A DNA stretch of 64,000 bases from Haloarcula mannanilytica (GCF_005406125.1 NZ_BIXZ01000009.1:1-64000); one strand, 5' to 3'; positions 16,808 to 25,401 are shown, counted from the stretch's first letter. Notes: a model not told the origin generated them from the sequence alone. A program made the numbers and translations.

Positions 16808-17161
16808 ATGACATCATCAAACCAACTCGACACCACAACCATCGTCCTCCTCATCCTCGGGGCGATCATCGTCCTCCCCTTGCTCACGATGGGGATGGGA
16901 TTCGGCGGGATGATGGGATACGGTGGAATGATGGGTGGATACGGGACGACCAGCGGCTGGTGGCCACTCGTCGGGATGCTCGTCCAGCTGGTCTTCCTCC
17001 TCCTCCTGCTCGGTGGCGGATATCTCGTCTTCCGTCGCGTGACGGCATCGCAGTCGTCGCGGAATCCCGCAATGGAGGAGCTGCGTATGGCATACGCCCG
17101 CGGAGATCTCACCGAGGAAGAGTTCGAGGCGCGTCGGAACAAGCTCGAACGCTCGGAGTGA
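16808..17161 (+). CDS. membrane protein with Gly/Met-rich segment and SHOCT domain
   Basis: 117 residues. Membrane helix 1 at about 10-32, a Met/Gly/Tyr-rich stretch (FGGMMGYGGMMGGYG), helix 2 at about 55-76, then SHOCT (LRMAYARGDLTEEEFEARRN). Starts 3 bases after the DUF302 stop. Similar to the protein at 15939 but with a different N-terminus. The Met-rich segment could bind Cu(I); inference. Confidence 0.78.
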   Translation: MTSSNQLDTTTIVLLILGAIIVLPLLTMGMGFGGMMGYGGMMGGYGTTSGWWPLVGMLVQLVFLLLLLGGGYLVFRRVTASQSSRNPAMEELRMAYARGDLTEEEFEARRNKLERSE

Positions 17162-17203
17162 CGGTCCGACCACCAACCTCCGGCGTTACTCACGTCCGGC
17201 CCC

Positions 17204-17216
17204 TTGGAATCCGAAA
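17204..17216. promoter_or_regulatory. copper-type dyad motif upstream of thioredoxin/halocyanin
   Basis: TTGGAATCCGAAA (minus strand TTTCGGATTCCAA), about 70 bases upstream of the thioredoxin start. Close to the TTTGGATTCCAAA dyad upstream of copA; see the finding on the shared motif. Confidence 0.45.
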
Positions 17217-17284
17217 TCTGTGACCCTCACAGCTTTCGGATGTGAATAGAAGTGTGCTAAAAGCATAAGACCATACTAGCTACT

Positions 17285-17593
17285 ATGACGGAAGTTATCC
17301 TGTTCACACAGGAGACTTGTGGAGCGTGCGCAACGCAGCGAGAGAAAAACGAGGGTATCGAAGATGCGTATCCGGATGTCGAGTTCCGGGAGGTCGACAT
17401 CCAGACCGATCTGGAGACGGCCGAGGAGTACGGTGTCCGAAAGACGCCAACGACGCTCGTGTATGCAAACGGGGAACAGACGGCCGAGTTCATCGGCATC
17501 GTCGACCGGGACGAATTGGAGGCTGCCATCGAGAGCGCCGGCCAGCAATCGCCCGGACTCACGAACCGGCTCGCCAGCATCATCCGTGGATAA
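17285..17593 (+). CDS. thioredoxin-like protein
   Basis: 102 residues with a thioredoxin fold. The active site is TCGAC (Cys16, Cys19) after a beta strand (EVILFTQETCGAC), and the cis-Pro segment is KTPTTLVY near residue 60. The CGAC active site differs from the standard CGPC. No signal peptide, so probably cytoplasmic. Followed after 19 bases by the halocyanin-SHOCT gene. Could reduce metal-bound or oxidised thiols; partner not known. Confidence 0.82.
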   Translation: MTEVILFTQETCGACATQREKNEGIEDAYPDVEFREVDIQTDLETAEEYGVRKTPTTLVYANGEQTAEFIGIVDRDELEAAIESAGQQSPGLTNRLASIIRG

Positions 17594-17612
17594 CAGAAGC
17601 CAACCAGCTACA

Positions 17613-18359
17613 ATGACAGACTACAGTAGACGCCAGTTCCTGGGAGCGCTCGGTGCTGGCACAGTCGCGAGTGCGGGATTCACCCAACCAGTCGCCGCAC
17701 AGGAGACGCCCGTCGTGAAGATGGGCAACAACTACTTCGACCCGATCGGGCTCCACGTCGAACCTGGCACGACCGTCCGCTTCGAGATAGCAGCCGGAGC
17801 TCACTCGGCGACGGCCTATCCGGACCGCGTTCCCGCCGACGCCACCGCCTTCGACAGCGGGACCATCTCGCAGGGGAGCTTCGAGCACACGTTCGAGGTG
17901 CCCGGAACGTACGACTACTACTGCATCCCTCACAAGACGGTCGGCATGGTCGGTCGCATCGTCGTTGGTAGCCCTGGCGGTCCAGCTGAAGACAGCCCGA
18001 TCCCGGACGGCGAGGTCCCAGACAGCGAAACGATCGTCCAGAACGGCGCCGTTGCCGTCGGCTCGGACGTCGACGGCAGTGGGAGTACCGATGGCGGAAT
18101 GATGGGTCCAGGGATGATGCACGGCCGGAACGGTGGATGGTTCGGTGGGCTGCCGTTCGTCGGCGGGGCACTCGGGATGCTGGGGCTGGTCGGCGGCTTC
18201 CTCTACTGGGCAATGGGTCGAGGCGATGCACCTCCAGAGAGTGACGATTCCGCTATGGAAACCCTCCAACGTCGTTACGCACGAGGCGAGATCGACGAAG
18301 AAGAGTTCCAGAAGCGTCGTGAACGGTTGGAGACTGGGAGTGAAGACCCATCTCGGTAA
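17613..18359 (+). CDS. Tat-exported halocyanin-like copper protein fused to SHOCT
   Basis: About 248 residues from the ATG at 17613 (the frame runs upstream through the thioredoxin gene but that part is out of context). Twin-arginine signal SRRQFLGALG; type 1 copper (plastocyanin-like) domain with ligands His in GAHSATAY, Cys and His in YYCIPHKTVGM, and the axial Met. Then a Met-rich linker (GGMMGPGMMHG), a membrane helix (about 180-200) and a SHOCT motif (RRYARGEIDEEEFQKRRE). The blue-copper domain faces outside and SHOCT inside. The fusion links electron transfer or copper binding outside to a protein-contact module inside. Confidence 0.82.
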   Translation: MTDYSRRQFLGALGAGTVASAGFTQPVAAQETPVVKMGNNYFDPIGLHVEPGTTVRFEIAAGAHSATAYPDRVPADATAFDSGTISQGSFEHTFEVPGTYDYYCIPHKTVGMVGRIVVGSPGGPAEDSPIPDGEVPDSETIVQNGAVAVGSDVDGSGSTDGGMMGPGMMHGRNGGWFGGLPFVGGALGMLGLVGGFLYWAMGRGDAPPESDDSAMETLQRRYARGEIDEEEFQKRRERLETGSEDPSR

Positions 18360-18643
18360 GGCGCGGTGTCGTCGCCATTTCTACACGCCTGAGGTCCCTC
18401 GCTCAGGAGTCCTTCGAAGACCTGTTCCTACGCCGCGGCACTTCTCCGCGGAACGTAAGCCGCACTCATCGGTGCCCAGAGAACGAGGGACACAGCAGCA
18501 ACCAGAGTCCACCGAACCGTTTGCCCGATCAGACGGTCGTAGTGAAATCCGAGTCAAACTATCCAATTGAGCGAAGCTGGATATAGTGCTGTTTGGGTCT
18601 TCTCCCCTACAGTTACCGGAGTAAGTAGTCTACTGGCCTGATC

Positions 18644-19405
18644 TTACTTCTCCTGTGTAATTCGGTAGTAGACGCCGATTGTGAGGACAGCTACGAGGAG
18701 GAGGTATCCAGTAGCCCACACCAATGAGAGAGTCGTATCTACGTCCGTTGTGAGTCCGGTATCGACCATCACACGGACGGGCCAATAGCCGGGGAGTAGT
18801 TTCATCCACCATTCGGGCTCGGACTGGATGAACAGCGGATCCTGGAAGAGTCCGATATCGAGCATCGGGAGAATCAGCATTAGCCACATCCCGGCTAGGC
18901 GGTCGAAGACGGCCCCGACGAGCATCCCGATGAGACCATACGTGACCGAGACGACGAGCATCGCTGCGACGAACCACCAGAGATGCTCAGGCTGGAAATC
19001 GACGAGCATCACGCCGACTGAGACGCCGGTGACGATGAGAGTGATTGCTGCGAGGACCCCAAACCGGGCAGTGATTACCTGTCGTGCACGATAGCCGGCG
19101 ACTGCCAGACGCCCATCCGTGTCTTTGGCTTCTCGCATCAGGAACAACCCAGCGAGTCCCGCGATGAGGGCGCTCGTAATCGGCGTCATAATCACGCCGT
19201 GGACCTCAGGCATCCCTCGCATGACCGTCACCGTCTCACCGTCGACGAGCGTCCGAACCGGCATCTCGACATCCTGGGTGACTGCGAACGCCAACGTGAT
19301 GAACGAGACCGGTAAGACGACCAGTAGAGCGACGAGGACGTAGTTTCGCGCCTGTTCTTTGATGCCGATTGTGAACGCCGTTGTCGTACGACTCATGCAG
19401 ACCAC
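18644..19405 (-). CDS. ABC transporter permease
   Basis: 253 residues with six predicted membrane helices, ABC-2 type. Starts within the upstream permease gene (13-base overlap, 19393-19405), so it is the third gene of an ATPase-permease-permease operon. A large outer loop around residues 40-75 (VEMPVRTLVDGETVTVMRG) precedes helix 2. Paired with 19393-20130. Resembles NosY or Cu-processing ABC-2 permeases only in general layout; substrate unknown. Confidence 0.78.
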   Translation of the reverse strand: MVCMSRTTTAFTIGIKEQARNYVLVALLVVLPVSFITLAFAVTQDVEMPVRTLVDGETVTVMRGMPEVHGVIMTPITSALIAGLAGLFLMREAKDTDGRLAVAGYRARQVITARFGVLAAITLIVTGVSVGVMLVDFQPEHLWWFVAAMLVVSVTYGLIGMLVGAVFDRLAGMWLMLILPMLDIGLFQDPLFIQSEPEWWMKLLPGYWPVRVMVDTGLTTDVDTTLSLVWATGYLLLVAVLTIGVYYRITQEK

Positions 19406-20130
19406 CCACCACTGGTGCGCATCGTCATTCCGAACACTGCGGTGACGAGTACGAGCAAGACTAGCAGGTATCCGGCAACGAAGCCGAGATCACCCGTCGT
19501 ATATGTACCTTGAAACATCGCCTCCTGAAGGAGTTCCTTCGGATGATAGAGCGGGAAGTACTCCACGAACTCGGGAACGTCGGCGGTCAGCGGGCTGTCG
19601 CCACTGAGGAACGCGTCCATCATCGCCAGGAACACCACGACGAGCGAGCCTTCGAACAGTCGCGGAAGGAGCGCCCCAACGAGTGCACCAAGAAACGCAT
19701 AGACGAGGCCGGCAAGTACGAGGAATCCGAACGTTAGAACAGGGGCTTCCGGTGAAATCGTCAGCCAGAGAACGCCGTAGTTTACGGCAGCCACGACGAC
19801 TGTGACACCCCCGAGCGTCGCTAATCGAGTCGCAAGCAGTGTTCGGGGTGGATAGCCTGTCTGAACGAGTCGTCGATCGGCTGCCCGCGCACTAATCATC
19901 TGTGCGAGTCCCATCAGACCGGCGATGATGGCGACCCCGAATATCGCTCCGAGGAGGCGACCCAGATCGATCGGAATCGCATCGACCGTCGGCATGGTCG
20001 GCAGTCCTGCCATCGCTTGTCCCCAGCCTTCGATAACGACAACCGGAAGGAGGAGTGCTAGGACAACATTCAGGGGAGTTCTGAGGAAGGTGGAGACGTT
20101 CGGCCGGATCCCCGTCCAAACCCTATTCAT
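19393..20130 (-). CDS. ABC transporter permease
   Basis: About 245 residues from the ATG at 20130, which overlaps the 3' end of the ATPase gene by 8 bases; an ATG at 20163 is possible but gives a longer overlap. Six hydrophobic segments, ABC-2 type. Same architecture as its neighbour, so the two probably form a heterodimeric channel. A DAFLSGDSPLTAD outer loop lies near residue 165. Substrate unknown. Confidence 0.78.
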   Translation of the reverse strand: MNRVWTGIRPNVSTFLRTPLNVVLALLLPVVVIEGWGQAMAGLPTMPTVDAIPIDLGRLLGAIFGVAIIAGLMGLAQMISARAADRRLVQTGYPPRTLLATRLATLGGVTVVVAAVNYGVLWLTISPEAPVLTFGFLVLAGLVYAFLGALVGALLPRLFEGSLVVVFLAMMDAFLSGDSPLTADVPEFVEYFPLYHPKELLQEAMFQGTYTTGDLGFVAGYLLVLLVLVTAVFGMTMRTSGGWSA

Positions 20131-20866
20131 CGGTCTCTTCCCCCCGTTCACTGGCCGTTGCATCAGTCTCGCCTTCCTGGTCAGTCACGTCGTAGACCTG
20201 TCCATCACGTACCTCGTAGATGCGGTCGAGACGACTTTGCTCTTCGATCAGGTGTGAAATCATCGTGACAGCTGTTCCGTCGGCAGCGAGTTCCTCAGCG
20301 AGATCCCAGAACGTTAGATACGTTTCCCAGTCAAATCCGGTGTAAGGCTCGTCCAGCATGAGGACGTCGGGGTCGTGCATCAGGGCGATACTGAGATTGA
20401 TTTTCTGCCGGTTTCCACCGCTGAGTTGGTCGATTCGGTAGTCAAGGTACTGCTCGAAATCGAGTTTCGACGCCAAGTGGTGTTTGGCCTCGTCGATTTC
20501 TTCGGCGGTCATTCCGTATCCGGAACCGAACAATCGGAACGTCTCTCCGACCGTCAAGCGGTCGTAAAGCAGTGGTTCCTGTGGACACCAGCCAACGGTT
20601 CCCGTCCGTTCGACTGTTCCGGAATCCTGTTCGAGGACACCGACGAGGATGTTCATGAGCGTGGATTTGCCCGACCCGTTCGCGCCGACGATTCCGACGA
20701 TTTCCCCCCTCCGAATTTCGAGATCGGCATCGGTGAGGACGGTCACTGACCGCGTAAATGGAAAACTCGATCCGTACGTTTTTTCAATCTCATTAGCACG
20801 GACGAGTACCTTGTTGCTTGTAGCTTCTCCTGTGGTGGTTGTGGACGCTTCCATAGGTGTATACAC
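20123..20866 (-). CDS. ABC transporter ATP-binding protein
   Basis: 247 residues. Walker A GANGSGKST near residue 60, Q-loop CPQEPLLYD near 95, signature LSGGNRQK near 150, Walker B VLMLDEPYTG near 169, and the switch His in MISHLIEE. CcmA/NosF-like exporter ATPase of an ABC-2 system. First gene of the operon with two permeases. An alternative start lies 12 bases downstream (20854). A TTTCAAATCCAAA dyad lies 27 bases upstream, suggesting metal control. Confidence 0.88.
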   Translation of the reverse strand: MYTPMEASTTTTGEATSNKVLVRANEIEKTYGSSFPFTRSVTVLTDADLEIRRGEIVGIVGANGSGKSTLMNILVGVLEQDSGTVERTGTVGWCPQEPLLYDRLTVGETFRLFGSGYGMTAEEIDEAKHHLASKLDFEQYLDYRIDQLSGGNRQKINLSIALMHDPDVLMLDEPYTGFDWETYLTFWDLAEELAADGTAVTMISHLIEEQSRLDRIYEVRDGQVYDVTDQEGETDATASERGEETDE

Positions 20867-20892
20867 ACGCTCCTAATTCACTGCGATTACTG

Positions 20893-20905
20893 TTTCAAAT
20901 CCAAA
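20893..20905. promoter_or_regulatory. copper-type dyad motif upstream of the ABC operon
   Basis: TTTCAAATCCAAA on the plus strand (TTTGGATTTGAAA toward the ABC genes). Only one or two bases differ from the perfect dyad near copA. Lies between the ABC operon and the TRASH-Lrp gene at 20963. Confidence 0.45.
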
Positions 20906-20962
20906 CTATTAGCAGCAAACTCGTGAGCAATCAGGGATTGAGTATACAGCTAATGCTAGACT

Positions 20963-21565
20963 CTAAGCATCAGATTTCTCTTGACTTTCTGTATACTGTT
21001 CCCTATACGTTGTTTCACAGTTCTCACTGCAAAACTGCTGGAGTGAACCACCGACACGGGTGGCTAGTCCGTCTTCACCGACAGTGGTTCCGCAATTTGC
21101 ACATTTGAGTGCGGATTCAGTCCCCTCGGCATACGTTGAGTGAGCAGCGCTCGACAGCAGTTGGACGTCGTATCGCCGCACGTCAGTCAGTGGTAGATAT
21201 TGCTGCGCCCAGTTTCCGACTATAGTCCGCGGCGGCGTCGCAACAGCCACGATTTCGCCCTCCACAGTTGTGAATACGTGTTCTACGGATGGGCTCTCGA
21301 GGATCGATTCTCGAAGAGAATCCGTCTTTCCGAGCTCAGGCTGGAGGCGTACCATGACGTGTACCCGGTTTTCGTACTGTGTGAGGTCGAGATCAACGGT
21401 GAATCGACGAATGACATCTTCTTGCTCCAGCTGACGGACGCGTGCTGAAACGGACGGGGCTGAAAGATTTACTGCCTCAGCAATAGTGCTGTATGGTCGT
21501 CTCGCGTTCTCCGCTAAAAGACGGAGGATTTCGCGATCCGTGTCGTCAAGTTCTGGTTGGGTCAT
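20963..21565 (-). CDS. Lrp/AsnC-family regulator with C-terminal TRASH domain
   Basis: 200 residues. N-terminal winged helix (about 5-55; DREILRLLAENARRPYSTIA, PSVSARVRQLEQEDVI), a RAM-like alpha/beta domain (60-145), and a C-terminal TRASH zinc-finger-like domain (CANCG near 156, FCSENC near 179). TRASH-Lrp proteins are known haloarchaeal copper regulators: metal binding to TRASH changes DNA binding. Divergence from no neighbour is seen; the ABC operon follows on the same strand. Paralogous to the regulator at 31963. Confidence 0.85.
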   Translation of the reverse strand: MTQPELDDTDREILRLLAENARRPYSTIAEAVNLSAPSVSARVRQLEQEDVIRRFTVDLDLTQYENRVHVMVRLQPELGKTDSLRESILESPSVEHVFTTVEGEIVAVATPPRTIVGNWAQQYLPLTDVRRYDVQLLSSAAHSTYAEGTESALKCANCGTTVGEDGLATRVGGSLQQFCSENCETTYREQYTESQEKSDA

Positions 21566-21648
21566 CGAAAGGCGGAATGGGGGTGAGGGGATCGGGTGAA
21601 TGGGGGGGGGTGTGGGGGGAGCTACGACGCAGGTGAGGGGTGTGACGG

Positions 21649-21789
21649 TTAGACGTAATTCTCCGGTGTCGAGGTGAATGTCTCCTTGCAGCCCTCGGCA
21701 CAGAAGTAGTACGTCTGACCGTCGTACTCAGCTGTGGCCGCCGGATCACTTTCATCGACGTCCATTCCACAGACTGGATCAGTTGCCAT
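21649..21789 (-). CDS. 46-residue stand-alone YHS domain protein
   Basis: A complete small gene: ATG at 21787-21789, stop at 21649-21651. It encodes MATDPVCGMDVDES, then YDGQTYYFCAEGCKETF and a short tail, a single YHS/TRASH domain with Cys7, Cys30 and Cys34. A good Shine-Dalgarno-like GGGTGAAA precedes the start by a few bases. Probably a cytoplasmic metal carrier or partner of the YHS permease and TRASH regulators. Overlapping longer frames have no protein-like sequence. Confidence 0.85.
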   Translation of the reverse strand: MATDPVCGMDVDESDPAATAEYDGQTYYFCAEGCKETFTSTPENYV

Positions 21790-21840
21790 TCGGTTTCACC
21801 CCACATCAATGGTACGAGGGCCTGAATCAAGCAATTTGTT

Positions 21841-21855
21841 CTTAGCAATCCAAAG
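21841..21855. promoter_or_regulatory. copper-type dyad motif upstream of the YHS gene
   Basis: CTTAGCAATCCAAAG (minus strand CTTTGGATTGCTAAG), imperfect inverted repeat (5 of 7 pairs), 51 bases upstream of the YHS start codon. Same core as the motif near copA. Confidence 0.45.
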
Positions 21856-21981
21856 TCGGGATACATAGCGATTTGCGCCGTGCTGCACGGTTTGGCTTTT
21901 CTGACTCCACAATCAACGGTTAGTACCTCACAATCCCGAACTATCGTTCGAGTATACCAACGGATTCCTATCTGTGTCCTA

Positions 21982-22054
21982 TATAAATACTGGAGTCTGA
22001 ACCAATTCTAAACCTATGGGTCACGATCCACCACACGACAATCACGAGCAGTGA
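21982..22054 (+). other. TATA box and leaderless 12-codon His-rich micro-ORF
   Basis: TATAAA at 21982-21987 is followed at the spacing of a leaderless archaeal transcript by ATG at 22016. The frame encodes MGHDPPHDNHEQ and stops at 22052-22054. It contains three His and three Asp in twelve residues. Nothing protein-like continues after the stop. Could be a metal-binding micropeptide, a leader peptide, or the remaining 5' end of a deleted His-rich metal-transport gene. Promoter is plausible; the peptide is speculative. Confidence 0.3.
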
Positions 22055-22138
22055 AGACCCCACAGGTCCATCCAAATTCGTGGATGCTCAAGCGTCGACG
22101 TGACGATCCGATTCTTTCTTGCGCCGTGCAAGTAGCAG

Positions 22139-23020
22139 TCAAGTAGTCTCTAGTTCCGCAACGAAGATAACGTGTCGCAGGAACGGCAGCGCGTGGTGAG
22201 CCTTCCGTACCTGCTCAGTAATCGCTGGGGGATCGAGATCATACGCTCCTAACAGTCGTTCAATGAGAGCCCGGAGCGGGCTCGTGAGTAGCTGGAGGTA
22301 CAGCGTCGTCCACTTTCGGAAGCGTCCGACGCTGTGTTTCGTGATATCTTCGACCGCTTTGAGCTCAAAGCTCGTCTCGTCGAGAGCAGCTTTGTATCCT
22401 TCAACAGTACCCAAGGACGGCATATCCCACGCATCCGCAAATGAATCGACCAATCTCCGTTCCGTTTCAGTCACGTCTGACTGCATCACGAGATCGGAGA
22501 CTACGAGAACCCCCTCGGGTTCGAGGGTATCTGCGACTGTAGCGAAAACGCGATTCCGCTCGGGGAGGTATACGAGTGCGTCGATGGCTGTACACGCGGT
22601 AAACGAGTCCCTGGTAAACGGGAGTTGTGTCGCGTCACCGATGATGAACTCGGAATCGAGGTGCTTACCCCGTGCGTTCTCGGTTGCCATCTGGATGTTG
22701 TACGGAACGAGGTCGACACCAGTGACGTTGAAGCCGAACTGATAGGCGAGGTGGAGGGCTGGACCCCCCCGACCGCAGCCGACATCGAGGAGGCGCACTC
22801 CGTCGGTTGTGGGTAGATGCGACGCGACCCTTGAGCCGACTTCCGTGACGAGGCGACGTTGACTCGAACCGGCTATATGTGGCTGGTACCACTCCGAGTA
22901 GCCGAGATTGAGGAACTCGTCAGTATCGAACAGGAGGTCGAACGCCCGCCAGATATCGGCTCGCTCGCCGCGGTAAGAAAACTGGTCGGTGATTCGGTGG
23001 CGGAGAGTACTCTGATCCAT
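22139..23020 (-). CDS. class I SAM-dependent methyltransferase
   Basis: About 293 residues from the ATG at 23020 (upstream frame to 23092 is not protein-like). SAM-binding motif I LLDVGCGRGGPALHLA near residue 78, motif II acidic residue in VTGVDLVP, and DATQLPF then DALVYLPE further on. The N-terminus (YRGERADIWRAFDLLF) and C-terminal helices resemble small-molecule methyltransferases. It starts 7 bases after the 23028-23399 gene and is the last gene of a DUF411 to Cys-protein to methyltransferase cluster. Substrate unknown. Confidence 0.82.
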   Translation of the reverse strand: MDQSTLRHRITDQFSYRGERADIWRAFDLLFDTDEFLNLGYSEWYQPHIAGSSQRRLVTEVGSRVASHLPTTDGVRLLDVGCGRGGPALHLAYQFGFNVTGVDLVPYNIQMATENARGKHLDSEFIIGDATQLPFTRDSFTACTAIDALVYLPERNRVFATVADTLEPEGVLVVSDLVMQSDVTETERRLVDSFADAWDMPSLGTVEGYKAALDETSFELKAVEDITKHSVGRFRKWTTLYLQLLTSPLRALIERLLGAYDLDPPAITEQVRKAHHALPFLRHVIFVAELETT

Positions 23021-23027
23021 CGGCCAC

Positions 23028-23399
23028 CTACTCGAGTTCGGAAACCTCCGAATAGCAGTACTCGGATTCGTCGCAGTACGCGAGGTCGGCACACCCGCGA
23101 GGACGCTGGTAGTCGATTCCCTTGTGCCGCCGGAGATACGTCACGTAGCCGTCGTCCACGCGGTCTAGGATGTCATGACAAATCCACTTCTCCCCGAACC
23201 AAGTGGCGCCCAGATTTCGGTACGGACACAGGAAGATCGTCCGTTCGACCGAATCGATCTGTGGCGTCTCGACGATCCGGACACCGACAAGACGATACGC
23301 GATACGAAGACGGGTGACGACCGAGTCCGGCGTATTCGCGCCAAGGAAAAGTACGTACGCGAACACATACCCGAGGCCATGGAGGAGTCGTCGAATCAT
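23028..23399 (-). CDS. unrecognised Cys-containing protein with N-terminal membrane helix
   Basis: 123 residues. One hydrophobic helix at the N-terminus (about 7-22), then a charged soluble domain with five Cys: FLCPYRNLGA, WICHDIL and a C-terminal cluster GCADLAYCDESEYCYSE. The cysteines suggest metal or Fe-S binding. Between DUF411 (52-base gap) and the methyltransferase (7-base gap), so probably part of one operon. No family recognised. Confidence 0.6.
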   Translation of the reverse strand: MIRRLLHGLGYVFAYVLFLGANTPDSVVTRLRIAYRLVGVRIVETPQIDSVERTIFLCPYRNLGATWFGEKWICHDILDRVDDGYVTYLRRHKGIDYQRPRGCADLAYCDESEYCYSEVSELE

Positions 23400-23451
23400 C
23401 GTTCAGGCTGTCGACTGCCGTCCCAAAGTATCTTGACCAGATGTTCTCTGT

Positions 23452-23946
23452 TCAGATCTCGGTGTACACGTCACCTGTCTTTCCGCCGCCGAGTTTGTAG
23501 ACGGTGAATGTGTCGGACTTCGTCCCGCCCATCCCCGGCGATCCAGCCGGCATCCCGGGCAACGCGATGCCGTCAATCGCCGGCTCTTCCTCGAGCATCG
23601 TCGCGATAACCTCGGCAGGAACATGTCCTTCGACGACGTACTCGTCGAGGACGAGTGTGTGACAGCTCTGTAGATCCGATGGAATACCGTGTTGGCGCTT
23701 GAGATCCGTCACGTCCTCGGTTTCGGTTTCCCCGAGCGTCGTGTCGAGCTGTTCCCGCAGGTACGACGCATATTTTCCACAACAGCTACAGCCTGGTGAA
23801 CTGTATTGTTGGGCGTTCGTCACCGCTAGCGTTCCCTCGATATCCCACTCATCCCCACTCGATGACCCCAAACAACCGGCGGTTCCGAGTGCGACTGTCG
23901 TCGCACCGACCCGTAGTAGTTCGCGACGAGTTACGGCCCGTTCCAT
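23452..23946 (-). CDS. DUF411 metal-binding lipoprotein
   Basis: About 164 residues from the ATG at 23946. Twin-arginine-type signal (TRRELLRVGATT) with a lipobox-like GTAGC near residue 24. The DUF411 domain follows: SPGCSCCGKYASYLRE with three Cys near 52-56, and SCHTLVLDEYVVEGHVPAEVI near 95. DUF411 proteins are associated with copper and other heavy-metal resistance in bacteria. Export and lipid anchoring place it on the outer face. First gene of the cluster with the Cys protein and methyltransferase. Confidence 0.85.
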   Translation of the reverse strand: MERAVTRRELLRVGATTVALGTAGCLGSSSGDEWDIEGTLAVTNAQQYSSPGCSCCGKYASYLREQLDTTLGETETEDVTDLKRQHGIPSDLQSCHTLVLDEYVVEGHVPAEVIATMLEEEPAIDGIALPGMPAGSPGMGGTKSDTFTVYKLGGGKTGDVYTEI

Positions 23947-24402
23947 ATGCTCGTCACTTGGCTCGGAAGTATTCAATTGTACGTCGACCTTTCCTGTGTA
24001 TTGAGAACGGATTCAAGCACGACGGGGAAGGTGACTTTCAGTTCTGAGGAGGAAACCCCAAAGGTCAGAGTCCCGTATTCGTCTCTATGTGGCGACCCTC
24101 ATCGGTCGAGGGTGCTGCCGTGACGGTTTTCCGTCAACGAGCATATCGGCCTTAAATTGCGCCCAACATGACCCAGAGCATGACTCGTCGCACCGACTCC
24201 GACACTTCACTCCTCGAAACTGTGGGAAATACGCTCTCGTCGAACTGATGCGACTCCAAACGACGTCTCCACTCTTTTCGAAATAGACGTGCTATAGCGA
24301 GTTACTTGCGATAAAAGCCTCAAGTCACCACCCCAGAGACTGTTCTCCCGGTTTCGATTCTTAACAGAAAGCACGGTAAATCGTCGTTACGTATAGATAT
24401 GT
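23947..24402. other. intergenic region, no gene supported
   Basis: About 455 bases between divergent genes. Short frames exist, including a 26-codon one near 24168 (MTQSMTRRTDSD), but none has a recognisable domain. The last 40 bases before the UspA gene are AT-rich and could hold its promoter. Confidence 0.4.
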
Positions 24403-25401
24403 ATGAACTCCCCCAGCCATCTAGAAGTTCGAGAAGGTGCGGACATCAACCTGTACAACCAGATCCTCATTCCACTCTACGGAGCTGATATAAGGGACTC
24501 AGTGGTCCAATATGGTCTATCACTTGCAGAAACGTATGATGCGGCTCTCCACGTGTTATATATTCAAGATGAGGAACGCACGGAGGTGGAATCCGATCAA
24601 GTCACTAAACAAGAGGAATGGGACGCAGCAGCGGTAATTGAACCCGTGGTGGATCAGGCCCACTCGCTCGGACTCAATGTGATACCAGCAGTGGATAGTG
24701 GGCACTCTCCAGGTGTTATTCGGGAATACGCTGAGGAGAATGATATCGATTTGCTTGTCCACCAGAAACCTACACAGACTAGATTAGCACGAATTCTCCG
24801 GAGAGACGTCTCCAGCCACATCATTCAAAATATCTCTCTTCCTGTCTTGACGATACCTGATATGGATCCCTCTGATCCGGTAGGAGAGTTATCTACTAGT
24901 CAGTTCACAGATATTCTCGTGCCTACGGATGGATACGACGAGGCATCTGTGGCCTTCAAACATGGGCTACAAATTGCTAAACGGTATGATGCAACCCTAC
25001 ATGGACTTTTTATCATTTCCGAACAGTCCTATTCGAGTCGGCCTGGATTCACGTGGGAAGAGGTCACTGACTCTTGGGAACAGCGGGGAACTCGGCTCTT
25101 GGAGGACATTACGGAGAAGGCAGCGACCTTGGACGTTCCTGTCCGAACTACGTTGAGCTTTGGTCAACCTCAGCAGGAGATTCTCAAATACACTGAGGTG
25201 ACTGACATCGACCTTGTTACAATGGGGACACGAGGATTGACTGGCATTCGTCGGCTATTACAGGGAAGCGTCGCAGCTCAAGTGATCGAGGAAGCAGATT
25301 ACCCCGTTCTAACGATTAACCGAAGGACAGCTGAATTGAAAAAACACCCGTACACCTTTCTTCGAAAGACAAACCAGAATCGGAAGTCAAGGCTATATTG
25401 A
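24403..25401 (+). CDS. tandem universal stress protein
   Basis: 332 residues with two UspA domains. Domain 1 (about 19-150) begins YNQILIPLYGA and lacks a clear ATP-binding Gly motif. Domain 2 (about 165-310) begins TDILVPTDGYDEA and carries the GTRGLTGIRRLLQGSVAAQV segment, the G-x-x-G-x-(9)-G-S ATP-binding motif. The C-terminal 20 residues are basic. Cytoplasmic stress-response role by family. Codon and base use look more AT-rich than neighbours, suggesting separate origin. Confidence 0.85.
   Translation: MNSPSHLEVREGADINLYNQILIPLYGADIRDSVVQYGLSLAETYDAALHVLYIQDEERTEVESDQVTKQEEWDAAAVIEPVVDQAHSLGLNVIPAVDSGHSPGVIREYAEENDIDLLVHQKPTQTRLARILRRDVSSHIIQNISLPVLTIPDMDPSDPVGELSTSQFTDILVPTDGYDEASVAFKHGLQIAKRYDATLHGLFIISEQSYSSRPGFTWEEVTDSWEQRGTRLLEDITEKAATLDVPVRTTLSFGQPQQEILKYTEVTDIDLVTMGTRGLTGIRRLLQGSVAAQVIEEADYPVLTINRRTAELKKHPYTFLRKTNQNRKSRLY

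Noticed and set aside
24168-24249. 26-codon frame MTQSMTRRTDSD in the DUF411-UspA gap
   Set aside because: No conserved pattern, ribosome site or context; cannot be distinguished from chance.
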